A DNA stretch of 34,905 nt from Lachnospiraceae bacterium UBA4260 (GTDB lineage: Bacteria; Bacillota; Clostridia; Lachnospirales; Lachnospiraceae). The translations under genes were made by a program, and so were the position numbers. The stretch is taken from positions 11,067 to 45,971 of the forward strand of contig DGWK01000033.1 in assembly GCA_002395235.1 (NCBI GenBank). The letters run 5' to 3'. This document shows, in pieces, positions 16,255 through 26,519 of the stretch. How positions within the stretch are numbered: position 1 is the stretch's first letter; every line of letters starts with the position of its first letter. Below the pieces are notes generated by a model that saw only the letters and a list, made by a program, of their open reading frames with translations, was not told where the DNA came from and made no database searches.

Positions 16255-16293
16255 ACAGAAACTGAACAGAAACTAAATAGACACTGAGCAGAC
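16250..16293. repeat. Four tandem 11-bp repeats
   Basis: ACTGAACAGAA occurs twice exactly (16250-16260, 16261-16271), followed by two diverged units ACTAAATAGAC (16272-16282) and ACTGAGCAGAC (16283-16293). The first unit contains the TetR stop codon. The array runs up to the bidirectional terminator. Confidence 0.8.
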
Positions 16294-16296
16294 AAG

Positions 16297-16339
16297 AAAA
16301 ATCCCTCGCAGTACCGAAAATGTACTGCGAGGGATTTTT
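16297..16339. terminator. Bidirectional terminator between tetR and glnS
   Basis: A perfect 18-bp stem (16297-16314 with 16322-16339, 7-nt loop) begins with AAAAA and ends with TTTTT on plus. It can therefore terminate the TetR gene from the left and glnS from the right. Confidence 0.95.
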
Positions 16340-16375
16340 ATGACTAATCGATTACTTTGACGTAAAACTCCTGTC

Positions 16376-18085
<1,710 letters not shown>

Positions 18086-18114
18086 AACTGCTCCTAAATC
18101 ATGTTGTCATTTAT

Positions 18115-18136
18115 TTCCGGATCTGTTCCGGATCTG
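18115..18136. repeat. 11-bp direct repeat between guaB and glnS
   Basis: TTCCGGATCTG occurs twice back to back in the guaB-glnS gap. No function is evident. Confidence 0.6.
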
Positions 18137-18161
18137 AGGGGTTTCCTGACAGATCAAGGAA

Positions 18162-19619
18162 TCAGGCGTCCTCCATCGAATAGTTGGGAGCTTCCTTCGT
18201 GATCTGGATGTCGTGAGGATGGCTCTCCTTGAGGGAAGCGGCCGTGATCTTGACAAACTGGCCCTTTTCCTGCAGTTCCTTAATGGTGTGGGATCCGGTA
18301 AGGCCCATACCGCTGCGGATACCGCCGCACATCTGGAAGATGACGTCCTCGACTTCTCCCTTGTAAGCTACGCGGCCTTCGACGCCCTCGGGAACAAGCT
18401 TCTTGGCGTTTTCCTGGAAATATCTGTCCTTACTGCCGTTCTCCATGGCGGCGATGGAGCCCATGCCCCTGTAGACCTTGTATTTGCGGCCCTGGTAGAG
18501 CTCGGTCGCTCCGGGGCTCTCCTCGCATCCCGCGAGCATGGAGCCCATCATGCAGACGTTGGCGCCTGCGGCGAGAGCCTTGGTCATGTCGCCGGAGAAC
18601 TTGATGCCGCCGTCGGCGATGACGGGGATCCCGTACTCTTTTGCTACGGCATAAGCGTTCATAACGGCTGTGATCTGCGGTACGCCGATACCGGTGACGA
18701 CACGGGTCGTGCAGATGGAGCCGGGTCCGATACCTACCTTGACGGCGTCAGCGCCGGCCTTGATCAGGTCGCGCGCGCCCTCTCCGGTCGCGATGTTGCC
18801 GGCGATAACGGGAAGATCCGGGTAAGCGTCCTTGACCATGCGGAGGCAGCGCAGTACGTTCTCGGAGTGGCCGTGGGAGGAGTCAAGAACGATGACGTCG
18901 ACTTTGGCTTTTCTGAGTGCTTCCACGCGCTCGAGGACGTTTGCGGTGATGCCTACGCCCGCGCCGCACAGAAGGCGTCCCTGGGGATCCTTGGCTGCGT
19001 TGGGATACTTGATATTTTTCTCAATATCCTTGATGGTGATCAGGCCGACAAGATTGTAGTCGTCGTCGACGATCGGGAGCTTCTCCTTCTTGGACTGGGC
19101 CAGGATCTTCTGCGCCTCTTCAAGAGTGATGCCTTCTTTGGCCGTGACAAGGCCTTCCGAAGTCATCGCCTCGCGGATCTTCTTGCTGTAGTCTGTCTCG
19201 AATTTGAGGTCTCTGTTGGTGATGATGCCGACGAGCTTTCTGCCCTCGGTGATCGGAACGCCGGAGATCCTGAACCTGTGCATCAGATTCTCGGCGTCCA
19301 TGAGCGTGTGCTCCGGAGAGAGGGAGAAGGGATCGGTGATAACGCCGTTCTCGGAACGTTTTACCTTGTCGACTTCTTCTGCCTGCGCCTCGATGGACAT
19401 ATTCTTGTGAATGATACCGATTCCGCCCTGTCTGGCCATGGCGATCGCCATTCTGTGCTCCGTGACTGTGTCCATGCTGGCACTCATCATAGGGATATTA
19501 AGACGGATTGTACTTGTGAGGTCTGTGCTAAGGTCGACCTCGTTGGGAATAACTGTGGAATAACCGGGGACAAGAAGAACATCATCAAAAGTAATACCTT
19601 CACCGATCAGCTTTGCCAT
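18162..19619 (-). CDS. guaB: Inosine-5'-monophosphate dehydrogenase
   Basis: Oxidises IMP to XMP with NAD, the committed step to GMP. The 485-residue length is standard. The (beta/alpha)8 core is interrupted by a CBS-domain pair at about 95-205 (VITDPFSLSPEHTL, VGIITNRDL, VGLITIKDI). The catalytic loop GSICTTR has the nucleophilic cysteine at 303, and MGSMLAGCEESPG and the flap residues are in place. ATG start with AGGAGG 5 nt upstream. It follows a small membrane protein gene by 42 nt and probably shares its promoter at 20214-20240. Confidence 0.98.
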   Translation of the reverse strand: MAKLIGEGITFDDVLLVPGYSTVIPNEVDLSTDLTSTIRLNIPMMSASMDTVTEHRMAIAMARQGGIGIIHKNMSIEAQAEEVDKVKRSENGVITDPFSLSPEHTLMDAENLMHRFRISGVPITEGRKLVGIITNRDLKFETDYSKKIREAMTSEGLVTAKEGITLEEAQKILAQSKKEKLPIVDDDYNLVGLITIKDIEKNIKYPNAAKDPQGRLLCGAGVGITANVLERVEALRKAKVDVIVLDSSHGHSENVLRCLRMVKDAYPDLPVIAGNIATGEGARDLIKAGADAVKVGIGPGSICTTRVVTGIGVPQITAVMNAYAVAKEYGIPVIADGGIKFSGDMTKALAAGANVCMMGSMLAGCEESPGATELYQGRKYKVYRGMGSIAAMENGSKDRYFQENAKKLVPEGVEGRVAYKGEVEDVIFQMCGGIRSGMGLTGSHTIKELQEKGQFVKITAASLKESHPHDIQITKEAPNYSMEDA

Positions 19620-19662
19620 TTTTTCCTCCTGTGTGATAATTTGGTGGTTTTGTTTGGGACTA

Positions 19663-20172
19663 TCAGTTTGTGAAAACGATTCTGGGATAATAATTACGGA
19701 TCAAAGCGATGATCTGCTCGCCGTATTCTCCGACCATATCAAGGATCAGCCGGCTGCCGCCTTCCATGATAAGCTCATACCTGCAGGATTTGTTGCTGTC
19801 ATCTCCGGAACTGTAATCGATCACTTTCAGATCACGGTTCTTGTACGCGTCAAGATGATGGGAGCCCTGCGGCGCCATCATCTCCATCTTGGACAGGTCG
19901 TAGACAGCCAGGTCTTTCCTCTTCTGCTTCTGGCAGATCTTTGCGACGCGGATTTCCTTGTCTACATAGACATATTCATAATCCACGACCTGCTCAAGCC
20001 ACAGAAAGTAAGTCAGCACGGCACATCCCGCAAAGGGAATTAAGAAGTAGAAGCTGACAAGAAGGCTGAGTAAACAAAAACACACTGTAAGAACGATGGC
20101 ACCGTAGTATCCCGCCCTCATCAGTGTGTTTGGCTTTCTGTTGACCACAACTTCCAGGCATCCTGTCTCCAT
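19663..20172 (-). CDS. Small membrane protein of unknown function (DUF6106-like)
   Basis: 169 residues with two adjacent hydrophobic segments near the N-terminus (about 22-57: YYGAIVLTVCFCLLSLLVSF and LIPFAGCAVLTYFLWL). A soluble domain follows with YEYVYVDKEI, KRKDLAVYDLSKMEMMAPQ and a late ELIMEGGSRLILDM. From memory it resembles the DUF6106 family of Lachnospiraceae, whose function is unknown. ATG start with GAGAGGG upstream. It is the first gene of an apparent operon with guaB and has an extended -10 promoter. Confidence 0.8.
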   Translation of the reverse strand: METGCLEVVVNRKPNTLMRAGYYGAIVLTVCFCLLSLLVSFYFLIPFAGCAVLTYFLWLEQVVDYEYVYVDKEIRVAKICQKQKRKDLAVYDLSKMEMMAPQGSHHLDAYKNRDLKVIDYSSGDDSNKSCRYELIMEGGSRLILDMVGEYGEQIIALIRNYYPRIVFTN

Positions 20173-20213
20173 TTCCCTTACCCTCTCTTCTGCTTTCAGA
20201 TTATTTCTAACAT

Positions 20214-20240
20214 ATTATATCAGAACATTTGAGAATGCAA
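20214..20240 (-). promoter_or_regulatory. Promoter of the DUF6106-like / guaB transcript
   Basis: TGA-TATAAT gives an extended -10 (TATAAT at 20214-20219), with TTGCAT (20235-20240) 15 nt upstream on the minus strand. The spacing is short, but the extended -10 compensates. Confidence 0.7.
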
Positions 20241-20314
20241 GTTGAAAAACAGACTTCCTTTATGTGTGTTTGTATATTGTCCGGCCCGCGAAAAACGATC
20301 CGCCTTCGCCGGGA

Positions 20315-21637
20315 TCAGATCCTTGTTTTTACGAAAATATCGTAGATCGCCCTTACCGCCGTCTCGAAGTCCTCGTTGTTAACTCCGATGATGATATTGA
20401 GCTCGCTGGAGCCCTGGTCGATCATCCTGACGTTGACCTGCGCGTGAGCCAGAGCGGAGAAAATCCTGCCCGCCGTGCCGCGCATGGACTTCATGCCTCT
20501 TCCCACGACCGCGATCAGAGCCAGGTCGGACTCGATCTCGATGGAATCGGGCTGGGCGTATCTGTGGATGGCAGATACGACTCTCTGCTCCTTGTGCTTG
20601 AACTCATCCTCGTGCACGACGATGGTCATCGTGTCGATGCCGGAGGGCATATGCTCGAAAGAGATTCCGTTCTCTTCAAAGGCCTGCAGCACCTTGCGGC
20701 CGAATCCCACCTCGGCATTCATCAGCGCTTTGTTGATCAGTACCGTGCAGAATCCCTTCTTGCCCGCTATGCCGGTGATCACGTATCCGGATTTCTGGCA
20801 GGTGCTCTCCACGATCCACGTGCCGTCGTCGTCGGGACGGTTGGTGTTGCGGATATTGATCGGGATTCCCTCATGTCTTACGGGGAAAATAGCGTCTTCG
20901 TGAAGTACGGAAGCTCCCATGTAGGAGAGCTCTCTGAGCTCTCTGTAAGTGATGGTCTCGATGCCCACGGGATTGTTGATGATCCTGGGATCCGCCACCA
21001 TAAAGCCGGAGACGTCCGTCCAGTTCTCATAGACGTCTGATTTGCAGGCTCTTGCGACGATGGAGCCGGTGATGTCGCTTCCTCCTCTGGAGAAGGTCTT
21101 CACGCGGCCGTCGAATCCCCTTCCGTAGAATCCGGGAATGACTGCCTTGGGAGTCTTTGCAAGGCGCTCTGACATGACTTCGTTTGTCTTATCGGCGTCC
21201 AGGTTTCCGTGTTCGTCAAAGAAAATAACATCCTTGGCGTCAATGAACTCATATCCGAGATAGCGCGCCATGATGCGGCCGTTCAGGTATTCGCCTCTGG
21301 AAGCCGCATAGTTGCTGTCGGGACTCTGGTGCATTCTGCGCTCGATCTGGGCAAATTCGCCCTCCAGGCTGAAGCCTTCCAGTCCGAGACCTTCGATGAT
21401 CTCATTATAGCGCTCCCTGATCTTCTCGAGTTCTTCCCCGAAGTCCTCGTCCTTGGAAGCTTTATAGTGCATCTTGTAGAGAAGATCGGTCACTTTCTCG
21501 TCGCCGCTGAATCTTTTTCCGGGTGCAGACGGAATGACGTATACTCTGGACGGATCACTTTTAATGATCTCACCGACTTTTTTGAACTGCTCGGAATCCG
21601 CCAGCGAACTTCCGCCGAATTTGACTACCTTTTTCAT
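20315..21637 (-). CDS. Aspartate kinase
   Basis: Phosphorylates aspartate, the first step of the lysine, threonine and methionine pathway. 440 residues, monofunctional. The N-terminal kinase domain has KVVKFGGSSLAD at 3-14 and SRGGSDITGSI. The C-terminal half has two ACT domains (MTIVVHEDEF, VNVRMIDQGSSELNIIIGV) that normally bind lysine or threonine. The frame is open to 21748, but the ATG at 21637 matches the family start and has AGGGGG 8 nt upstream. It follows homoserine dehydrogenase in an apparent ACT-hom-aspartokinase operon. No lysine riboswitch fits in the 142-bp gap. Which isozyme or effector applies cannot be decided, so no symbol is given. Confidence 0.96.
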   Translation of the reverse strand: MKKVVKFGGSSLADSEQFKKVGEIIKSDPSRVYVIPSAPGKRFSGDEKVTDLLYKMHYKASKDEDFGEELEKIRERYNEIIEGLGLEGFSLEGEFAQIERRMHQSPDSNYAASRGEYLNGRIMARYLGYEFIDAKDVIFFDEHGNLDADKTNEVMSERLAKTPKAVIPGFYGRGFDGRVKTFSRGGSDITGSIVARACKSDVYENWTDVSGFMVADPRIINNPVGIETITYRELRELSYMGASVLHEDAIFPVRHEGIPINIRNTNRPDDDGTWIVESTCQKSGYVITGIAGKKGFCTVLINKALMNAEVGFGRKVLQAFEENGISFEHMPSGIDTMTIVVHEDEFKHKEQRVVSAIHRYAQPDSIEIESDLALIAVVGRGMKSMRGTAGRIFSALAHAQVNVRMIDQGSSELNIIIGVNNEDFETAVRAIYDIFVKTRI

Positions 21638-21645
21638 AATCCGAT

Positions 21646-21665
21646 CCCCCTGCTTTTTTGCAGGG
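21646..21665 (-). promoter_or_regulatory. Hairpin overlapping aspartokinase ribosome binding site
   Basis: On the minus strand CCCTGC-AAAAAA-GCAGGG forms a 6-bp hairpin (21648-21653 with 21660-21665). Its 3' arm is part of the AGGGGG Shine-Dalgarno sequence (21646-21651). When folded it would hide much of the ribosome binding site. Confidence 0.5.
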
Positions 21666-21688
21666 CGTATCCTCCTCATCTGATTCGA

Positions 21689-21710
21689 TCCGCGCGTGTG
21701 CGGCCTGCCG
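21689..21710. repeat. Partial relative of the GC-rich repeat, copy D
   Basis: CGCGCGTGTGCGGCCTGCCGG resembles the tail of copy C (CGCGCCGTGTGCGGGCTGCCCG at 13033-13053 with one base inserted and few changes). The hairpin half GGCTCGC is not present as such, although GTGTAAAGCCCG follows at about 21721. It lies in the homoserine dehydrogenase-aspartokinase gap. Confidence 0.35.
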
Positions 21711-21779
21711 GATCTGTGTAAGTGTAAAGCCCGAAAAGCGTGCTTCATGCCGCAACTATTATGTAATACCAGAATTTAT

Positions 21780-22997
21780 TTAATCCTGCAAGAGACGGAT
21801 GCACTGTTTTATCGTTTTGAACGATTTTGCGATCTCTGCGAACTCTTTTTCCGTCATATTTGCGGTCACGAAAGCGGTCTCTCCGTCCGGCGCCCCTTCA
21901 AAACTCACCTTATTTGCGGCCTTGAATGTATAGGCTGCCACTGCGGCTTCGGAATCGTCAACGCGGACAAAATAGCGATAGGAATCTTCCGCCTTATCCG
22001 ACAGCGTCATGATCTCATCGCTCCAGTTAAAGCTGATATTTCTTCCGATATTCTTCGCGCACTCCATCACGTCGGAGACGACAGCGCTCGCCGTGGGGAA
22101 CTTACCCGCTCCGCGGCCGTAGAACATCAGGTCGTCCACCATATTGCCGTGGACGAAGACGCCGTTGAAGACGCCCTGCACACTGTGCAGCGGGTGGTCT
22201 TCCCTGACAAGGAAAGGCGCCGTGCGCACGCTCAGGCTTCCGTCCTGCGACTTTCTGCTCACGCCAAGGAGTTTGATCGCCATCTTCATGGCGCGGGCGT
22301 ATCCGAAATCCGCCGTTGTGATGCGGGAGATTCCCTCGCAGGGGATATCCTCGTAGCGGACGGTCTTGCCGCTGATCAGCGACGAAAGGATCGCGATCTT
22401 GCGGCAGGCGTCATGTCCTTCGACGTCCGCCTCGGGATTTCTCTCCGCATAGCCCTTCTGCTGGGCTTCTTTAAGCGCCTCCTCGAAACTCAGGCCGTTC
22501 TTCTCCATCCTGGTCAGGATATAGTTGGTAGTGCCGTTCAGGATACCGAACACTTCCGTGATGTCCTCCTGGGTCAGGCAGGCGTTAATGGGACGGATCA
22601 GCGGGATGCCGCCTCCCACGCTGGCTTCAAAGAGATAGCTGCAGTTATTGGCCTTTGCGACCTGCAGAAGCTCCGGTCCGTGCGCCGCGACCAGCTCCTT
22701 GTTGGAGGTGCAGACGCTGATCCCGCGCTCCAGCGCTTTTTTGGTAAAGGTGTAGGCGGGCTCTTTTCCGCCCATAGTCTCACAGATCACAGTGATCTCC
22801 TCGTCGTCAAGAATATCCTGATAGTCGTGTGTGACCCTGTCGTTATAGGGGCTGTCGGGAAAATCGCGAAGGTCAAGAATATACTTCACATGGATTCCCT
22901 GCGGAACGGTCTTTCTGATCACTTCCTGATTGCGGTCAATAAGCTCCACGACGCCGCCGCCGACTGTGCCGAATCCGAGAACTGCCATCTGTATCAT
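21780..22997 (-). CDS. hom: Homoserine dehydrogenase
   Basis: Reduces aspartate semialdehyde to homoserine, the branch point to threonine and methionine. 405 residues. The NAD(P)-binding GFGTVGGGV is at 8-16. The catalytic region has NGTTNYILTRM, EADVEGHDACRK and the lysine-bearing MAIKLLG. A C-terminal ACT-like region with YFVRVDDSEAAVAAY is present, so feedback control by threonine is likely. ATG start with AAGGAG upstream. It sits 68 bp after the ACT-domain protein and upstream of aspartokinase. Confidence 0.97.
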   Translation of the reverse strand: MIQMAVLGFGTVGGGVVELIDRNQEVIRKTVPQGIHVKYILDLRDFPDSPYNDRVTHDYQDILDDEEITVICETMGGKEPAYTFTKKALERGISVCTSNKELVAAHGPELLQVAKANNCSYLFEASVGGGIPLIRPINACLTQEDITEVFGILNGTTNYILTRMEKNGLSFEEALKEAQQKGYAERNPEADVEGHDACRKIAILSSLISGKTVRYEDIPCEGISRITTADFGYARAMKMAIKLLGVSRKSQDGSLSVRTAPFLVREDHPLHSVQGVFNGVFVHGNMVDDLMFYGRGAGKFPTASAVVSDVMECAKNIGRNISFNWSDEIMTLSDKAEDSYRYFVRVDDSEAAVAAYTFKAANKVSFEGAPDGETAFVTANMTEKEFAEIAKSFKTIKQCIRLLQD

Positions 22998-23065
22998 AAC
23001 TAAAATCTCCTTATAAAGTTATTTTGCAATTAATCATCACCCCGAAGAGGTGCCGGCCCGTACTT

Positions 23066-23515
23066 CTAGGCCTTGTCCCTTCCCATGATCCGGATTTTCC
23101 TGACGCCGCCAAGGGCCTCGATCTTGCGGATCATCTCGCTGATGTCCTCCGTATTGTCCCTGATCTGAAGGCTGATACTGAGATCTGCCACGCCGTTTAT
23201 GGGAATACTCTGGTGGATCGTCAGTATGTTGGCCCTGCAGCCGGCTATGACTCCCAGAAGGTTTGCCAGGATCCCTGTCTCATCGTTGATCTCACAGAAG
23301 ATCGTGATATTCATACCGGACATGCTGTCATGGAATTCTTCAATATCGTCCTTAAATTTATAGTAGGAACTCCGACTGATCCCGGCCAGCTCGGCCGCTT
23401 CATTGACAGTCCTCACTTTTCCGGAGGCCAGAAGCTGATTGGCCTTGGCTACGCCTCTGAGCACTTCCGGTAAAGCTCTTGCACGCACAATGTAAAACTC
23501 AGTGTTCTCGCTCAA
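23066..23515 (-). CDS. ACT domain-containing protein, UPF0735 (PheB-like)
   Basis: 149-residue protein of the UPF0735 family. A short helix-turn-helix-like segment, TVNEAAELAGISRSSYYKFKD (about 37-57), is followed by a C-terminal ACT domain (NITIFCEINDETGILANLL, ANILTIHQSIP). Such proteins commonly precede hom in Firmicutes and are thought to be amino acid-responsive regulators, but no defined function is known to me. Start is TTG at 23515 with AAGGAG 6 nt upstream. It is the first gene of the ACT-hom-aspartokinase group, with a promoter at 23560-23588. Confidence 0.92.
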   Translation of the reverse strand: MSENTEFYIVRARALPEVLRGVAKANQLLASGKVRTVNEAAELAGISRSSYYKFKDDIEEFHDSMSGMNITIFCEINDETGILANLLGVIAGCRANILTIHQSIPINGVADLSISLQIRDNTEDISEMIRKIEALGGVRKIRIMGRDKA

Positions 23516-23559
23516 AGTCCGCTCCTTAACAAAAAAGTAATGTTAAACCGACGAAGACT

Positions 23560-23588
23560 ATACTATCATGCTTTTTTCTTTGATGCAA
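23560..23588 (-). promoter_or_regulatory. Promoter of the ACT-hom-aspartokinase operon
   Basis: TTGCAT (23583-23588), 17 nt, TAGTAT (23560-23565) on the minus strand; an overlapping TATAGT lies at 23557-23562. The -35 lies inside the last codons of the yfhO-like gene. Confidence 0.65.
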
Positions 23589-25983
23589 GGACATTTGTTT
23601 TTCTGGCGTGGACATTTTCGAGCACTATTTTGATCAGGACACAGGATCCGGCAAGAGCCGACAGGACCAGGCAGTAGTTCAAGCCCGCGGGATAATAGGT
23701 AAACACGATGGAATGTTCACCGGCGGGCACCAGGATCGCCATCAGTCCGCCGTCAACCTTCTCGATCACGACCGCTTCACCGTCCACGGTGGCCGAAAAG
23801 CCGGGGTCATAAGGAACCGAGAAGAACACCAGATTGTCCTCTTCGTTATCCGAAACGGCCTTAAAGCCGCTGGTCGTGAACTCAAATTCGCTGCAGGCAG
23901 AGGCCGCCCTGTTTCTGCAGTGTCTGGCGAAATCCTCATCGCTGATGACTTCTTCGCCGGCGTGTTCATCTTCCTGCATATATTTGCCGTATTTTGCGCA
24001 CTGCGCTTCTGTGAGGATAATGTCCTTGACAAGGAGTCTGTCCGTCATCTCCCCTTTCTTCATCGAGCTGTAGTCATCGTCCCTGATATAGCTGTCAAAG
24101 GTAAATCCCATGGGGATATAATTGCTGTTCTCAAAGATCCTGTATCCGCTGTTTCCGTCTCCCTGCTCGTAACCGACCAGTCCGCCCTTCTCTTCGATGG
24201 TCTCCGCGGGTTTTACCAGGGAGTTCTCAATGTAATAGCGGGTCGACAGAAGCGCCCTCGCTCCGACCCTGTCGACCGGGAGCGTCGACTCCACGGTCCT
24301 GATCATGCCGATCTTTCTGTAGAAGGTAAATATAGAAGGATTTACCGTACTCTCGAAGCAGTGGATCGTGGGATAGCCCCACACCATCTCGTAGTTGGTG
24401 GAAGTGCCGTCGGTCTCGACCCGGAAGAAAGTCGAAGTATCCCGCAGCTGCGGCCGGGTCTCCAGCATCTGTTTTTTCCACTTTACGCCGCCGGTCCTGG
24501 CGATCAGGGAGTTTCCGTTGTAGAGGACGGCGACATTGGTAATAAAGCAGCATAGGATCGTGCACACCAGATAGATCGCCTTTTTATGCTTATTCAAAAG
24601 CGGGATCCCCGCCATCACCGTCAGAAGGAGCATCAGGATCAGGAGCTGCAGAGTCGTGGCGGCCATCTCGATGATGAGAAGGTCCATATTGTCGCAGATC
24701 GACATCCACCGGAGCTTACCCTTCTGGAGCGTGGGAACAAATGCGGACAGGATCAGCGCGGCAGTGACCGCAGCGGTGATCATAGCGGCGCTCCTGAGCT
24801 GTGCTTTTTTATCAGTGTCCAGAACCCTGGCCGTCATGGCGGTCATGATCAGGATCGGCATGTAAAACCATCTCGCGTAATAGCTGGCGTTAAACGCGCT
24901 GAAGACAGAGTTAAGCACCGGCACAAAAGCGATCACGCCGCACACGATCATCATGCGCTTTTTCCAGGATTTGCCGAAGATTTTGAAATACGCGATCACG
25001 CCGGCCATGGAAAAGCAGGGAAGGTATACGGCGAGGGAGCCGTTCTTGACCTGTTCCCCGGAAAAGAGCGTCGGCTTGGCTATGATATCGGGCACCATAA
25101 AGAGCGCCTTTATGATCGCCAGCGGGGTCTTGCCCTCTTCATAGGCGAATACGCCGTATCCGTTGATATAGTCGTCCAGCCGGCTGTTCCCGGAGATGCC
25201 GGACACGGACTGCACCAGGAAGAACGAAGACAGTAAAAGTCCCAACGTCCCGCTTAAGAGGAGATGTACGACCTCATTCGCTATTTTGCCCGGTTCCCTG
25301 GAGGGACAATATCGGACGACGTAGTAGATGAGGATGAAAATGACCTGACCGAAAAAGAAATAGTAGTTGATGACGGACATAAGGGCCGTCATCAGCGTAA
25401 ACTCGGTCGTCCTGTGCTTCTGCACCGCTCTGTCAAAAGACAGCAGGTACAGCGGGAAAAAGGCCGTCGCGTCGTGGAAATGCTGGAACACGATGTTGCA
25501 GGCCTGAAAACCGGAGAACGCGTAGAGAAAGCTTCCGACCGCGGCCCATAAGTCGCTGCGCACCTGCCTTCGGATCCACGCGTAAGAAGTGACGACCGCC
25601 GTGCCGTAGCGCAGAGACATCACAAAAGGAAGCAGATAAGGGACAAAGCGCTCCTCAAAAGGAATCGTCAGCCAGAAAAAAGGACTCCCCCACAGATAGA
25701 AGGACATGCTTCCTCCCATGCTGCTGCCCAGGTCAATATAGGGATTCCAGAAAAACCGGCCGCTTCTCACCGCCCTGTGGGCCAGGATGTAAAAAGGCAC
25801 CTGCTGGACATTATAGTCCCCGTAATAAAAGAAAATGCCCCCGTGATAAATCAAAAAGGGAAGGACCGCTGCCAGATAAAGCAGCGCTCCTCCCACAAAC
25901 AACATTATGTACTGAAAAATGCCAGATCGTTTTTTAATCAAAATACTGTCCTCAAGTTGATGTCTTCTGTCTGACTGCCGCAT
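23566..25983 (-). CDS. YfhO family polytopic membrane protein
   Basis: Large membrane protein of about 805 residues. About a dozen hydrophobic segments fill the first two thirds (for example YIMLFVGGALLYLAAVLPFLIYHGG, AAVGSFLYAFSGFQ), followed by a soluble extracytoplasmic domain and a last helix (YCLVLSALAGSCVLI). The layout and motifs such as GDYNVQQVPFY, FSAFNASYYARWFYMP and FFSVPYDPGFSATVDG match YfhO. In Gram-positives YfhO-family proteins act in glycosylation of lipoteichoic acid or related wall polymers. The start is uncertain: an ATG at 26049 would overlap yerC, the ATG at 25983 has no good ribosome binding site, and a TTG at 25941 has GAGGA 8-9 nt upstream. No terminator follows it. 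Confidence 0.88.
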   Translation of the reverse strand: MRQSDRRHQLEDSILIKKRSGIFQYIMLFVGGALLYLAAVLPFLIYHGGIFFYYGDYNVQQVPFYILAHRAVRSGRFFWNPYIDLGSSMGGSMSFYLWGSPFFWLTIPFEERFVPYLLPFVMSLRYGTAVVTSYAWIRRQVRSDLWAAVGSFLYAFSGFQACNIVFQHFHDATAFFPLYLLSFDRAVQKHRTTEFTLMTALMSVINYYFFFGQVIFILIYYVVRYCPSREPGKIANEVVHLLLSGTLGLLLSSFFLVQSVSGISGNSRLDDYINGYGVFAYEEGKTPLAIIKALFMVPDIIAKPTLFSGEQVKNGSLAVYLPCFSMAGVIAYFKIFGKSWKKRMMIVCGVIAFVPVLNSVFSAFNASYYARWFYMPILIMTAMTARVLDTDKKAQLRSAAMITAAVTAALILSAFVPTLQKGKLRWMSICDNMDLLIIEMAATTLQLLILMLLLTVMAGIPLLNKHKKAIYLVCTILCCFITNVAVLYNGNSLIARTGGVKWKKQMLETRPQLRDTSTFFRVETDGTSTNYEMVWGYPTIHCFESTVNPSIFTFYRKIGMIRTVESTLPVDRVGARALLSTRYYIENSLVKPAETIEEKGGLVGYEQGDGNSGYRIFENSNYIPMGFTFDSYIRDDDYSSMKKGEMTDRLLVKDIILTEAQCAKYGKYMQEDEHAGEEVISDEDFARHCRNRAASACSEFEFTTSGFKAVSDNEEDNLVFFSVPYDPGFSATVDGEAVVIEKVDGGLMAILVPAGEHSIVFTYYPAGLNYCLVLSALAGSCVLIKIVLENVHARKTNVLASKKKA

Positions 25984-26008
25984 TGTGAAAATCAATCTTC
26001 GAGTCCGT

Positions 26009-26347
26009 TCAATCCGCGGATTCACTTTCCGCCTTTGCCTCTGACTCAATAAACCCTTTCATGCTGTTCATGCGCGCGAAGACAAGCGCGTAACCGTCGT
26101 CCCCGTAGTTCAGGGAGCGGTTGACACGGCTGATCGTTGCCGTAGAGGCGCCGGTCTTCTCGGCGATCTTCAGATAGGTGTCATGCTTGCGGAGCATTGT
26201 CGCCACCTCGAACCTCTGGGAGAGCGACAAGAGCTCATTGACGGTGCACAGGTCCTCGAAGAAACTGTAGCACTCCTCTTTATTCTCAAGTGTCAATATA
26301 GCCTCAAAGAGCATGTCGACAGCTTCTGTTCTTAACTTTTTGTTCAT
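26009..26347 (-). CDS. YerC/YecD family TrpR-related protein
   Basis: 112-residue protein with the Trp-repressor fold helix-turn-helix: LCTVNELLSLSQRFEVATML, then TYLKIAEKTGASTATISRVNRSL, the characteristic YerC signature. Family members are presumed DNA-binding regulators; the target is unknown and no trp gene is nearby. ATG start, with GGGG about 9-12 nt upstream. It has its own promoter (26395-26423), is divergent from csp, and its 3' end lies near or overlaps the start of the yfhO-like gene. Confidence 0.93.
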   Translation of the reverse strand: MNKKLRTEAVDMLFEAILTLENKEECYSFFEDLCTVNELLSLSQRFEVATMLRKHDTYLKIAEKTGASTATISRVNRSLNYGDDGYALVFARMNSMKGFIESEAKAESESAD

Positions 26348-26394
26348 TTCTTTACCCCGTTCTCTGTTTTCCAGTAATAATAACCCGTATCAAT

Positions 26395-26423
26395 ATTTTA
26401 GCATTGTAAAGTTCTGAAGTAAA
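26395..26423 (-). promoter_or_regulatory. Promoter of yerC-like gene
   Basis: TTTACT (26418-26423), 17 nt, TAAAAT (26395-26400) on the minus strand, about 50 nt before the start codon. Confidence 0.7.
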
Positions 26424-26490
26424 GCCTTTGCATCGGTAATTGAAGGTCTGTAACATCTGTTTGCGAGATTTCGTTTATTAGTTTTTACCC

Positions 26491-26519
26491 TTTACTTTTA
26501 TGTATTACTGTGATATTTT
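26491..26519 (+). promoter_or_regulatory. Possible promoter of csp
   Basis: TTTACT (26491-26496), 17 nt, TATTTT (26514-26519) preceded by TGA (extended -10). It would give an AT-rich leader of about 76 nt, as is common for cold shock mRNAs. Confidence 0.5.

Noticed and set aside
18086..18161. T-box leader for glnS (and for argS at 31851-31897)
   Set aside because: The gaps are 76 and 47 bp, too short, and no TGGNACCGCG sequence is present.
20290..20318. Terminator for aspartokinase (GATCC/GGATC with TTTTT)
   Set aside because: The stem is only 5 bp with an unpaired interior and overlaps the stop codon; too weak to call.
20173..21779. Lysine riboswitch for aspartokinase
   Set aside because: The 142-bp gap upstream contains only a short hairpin and a GC-rich repeat; no L-box conserved blocks are seen.
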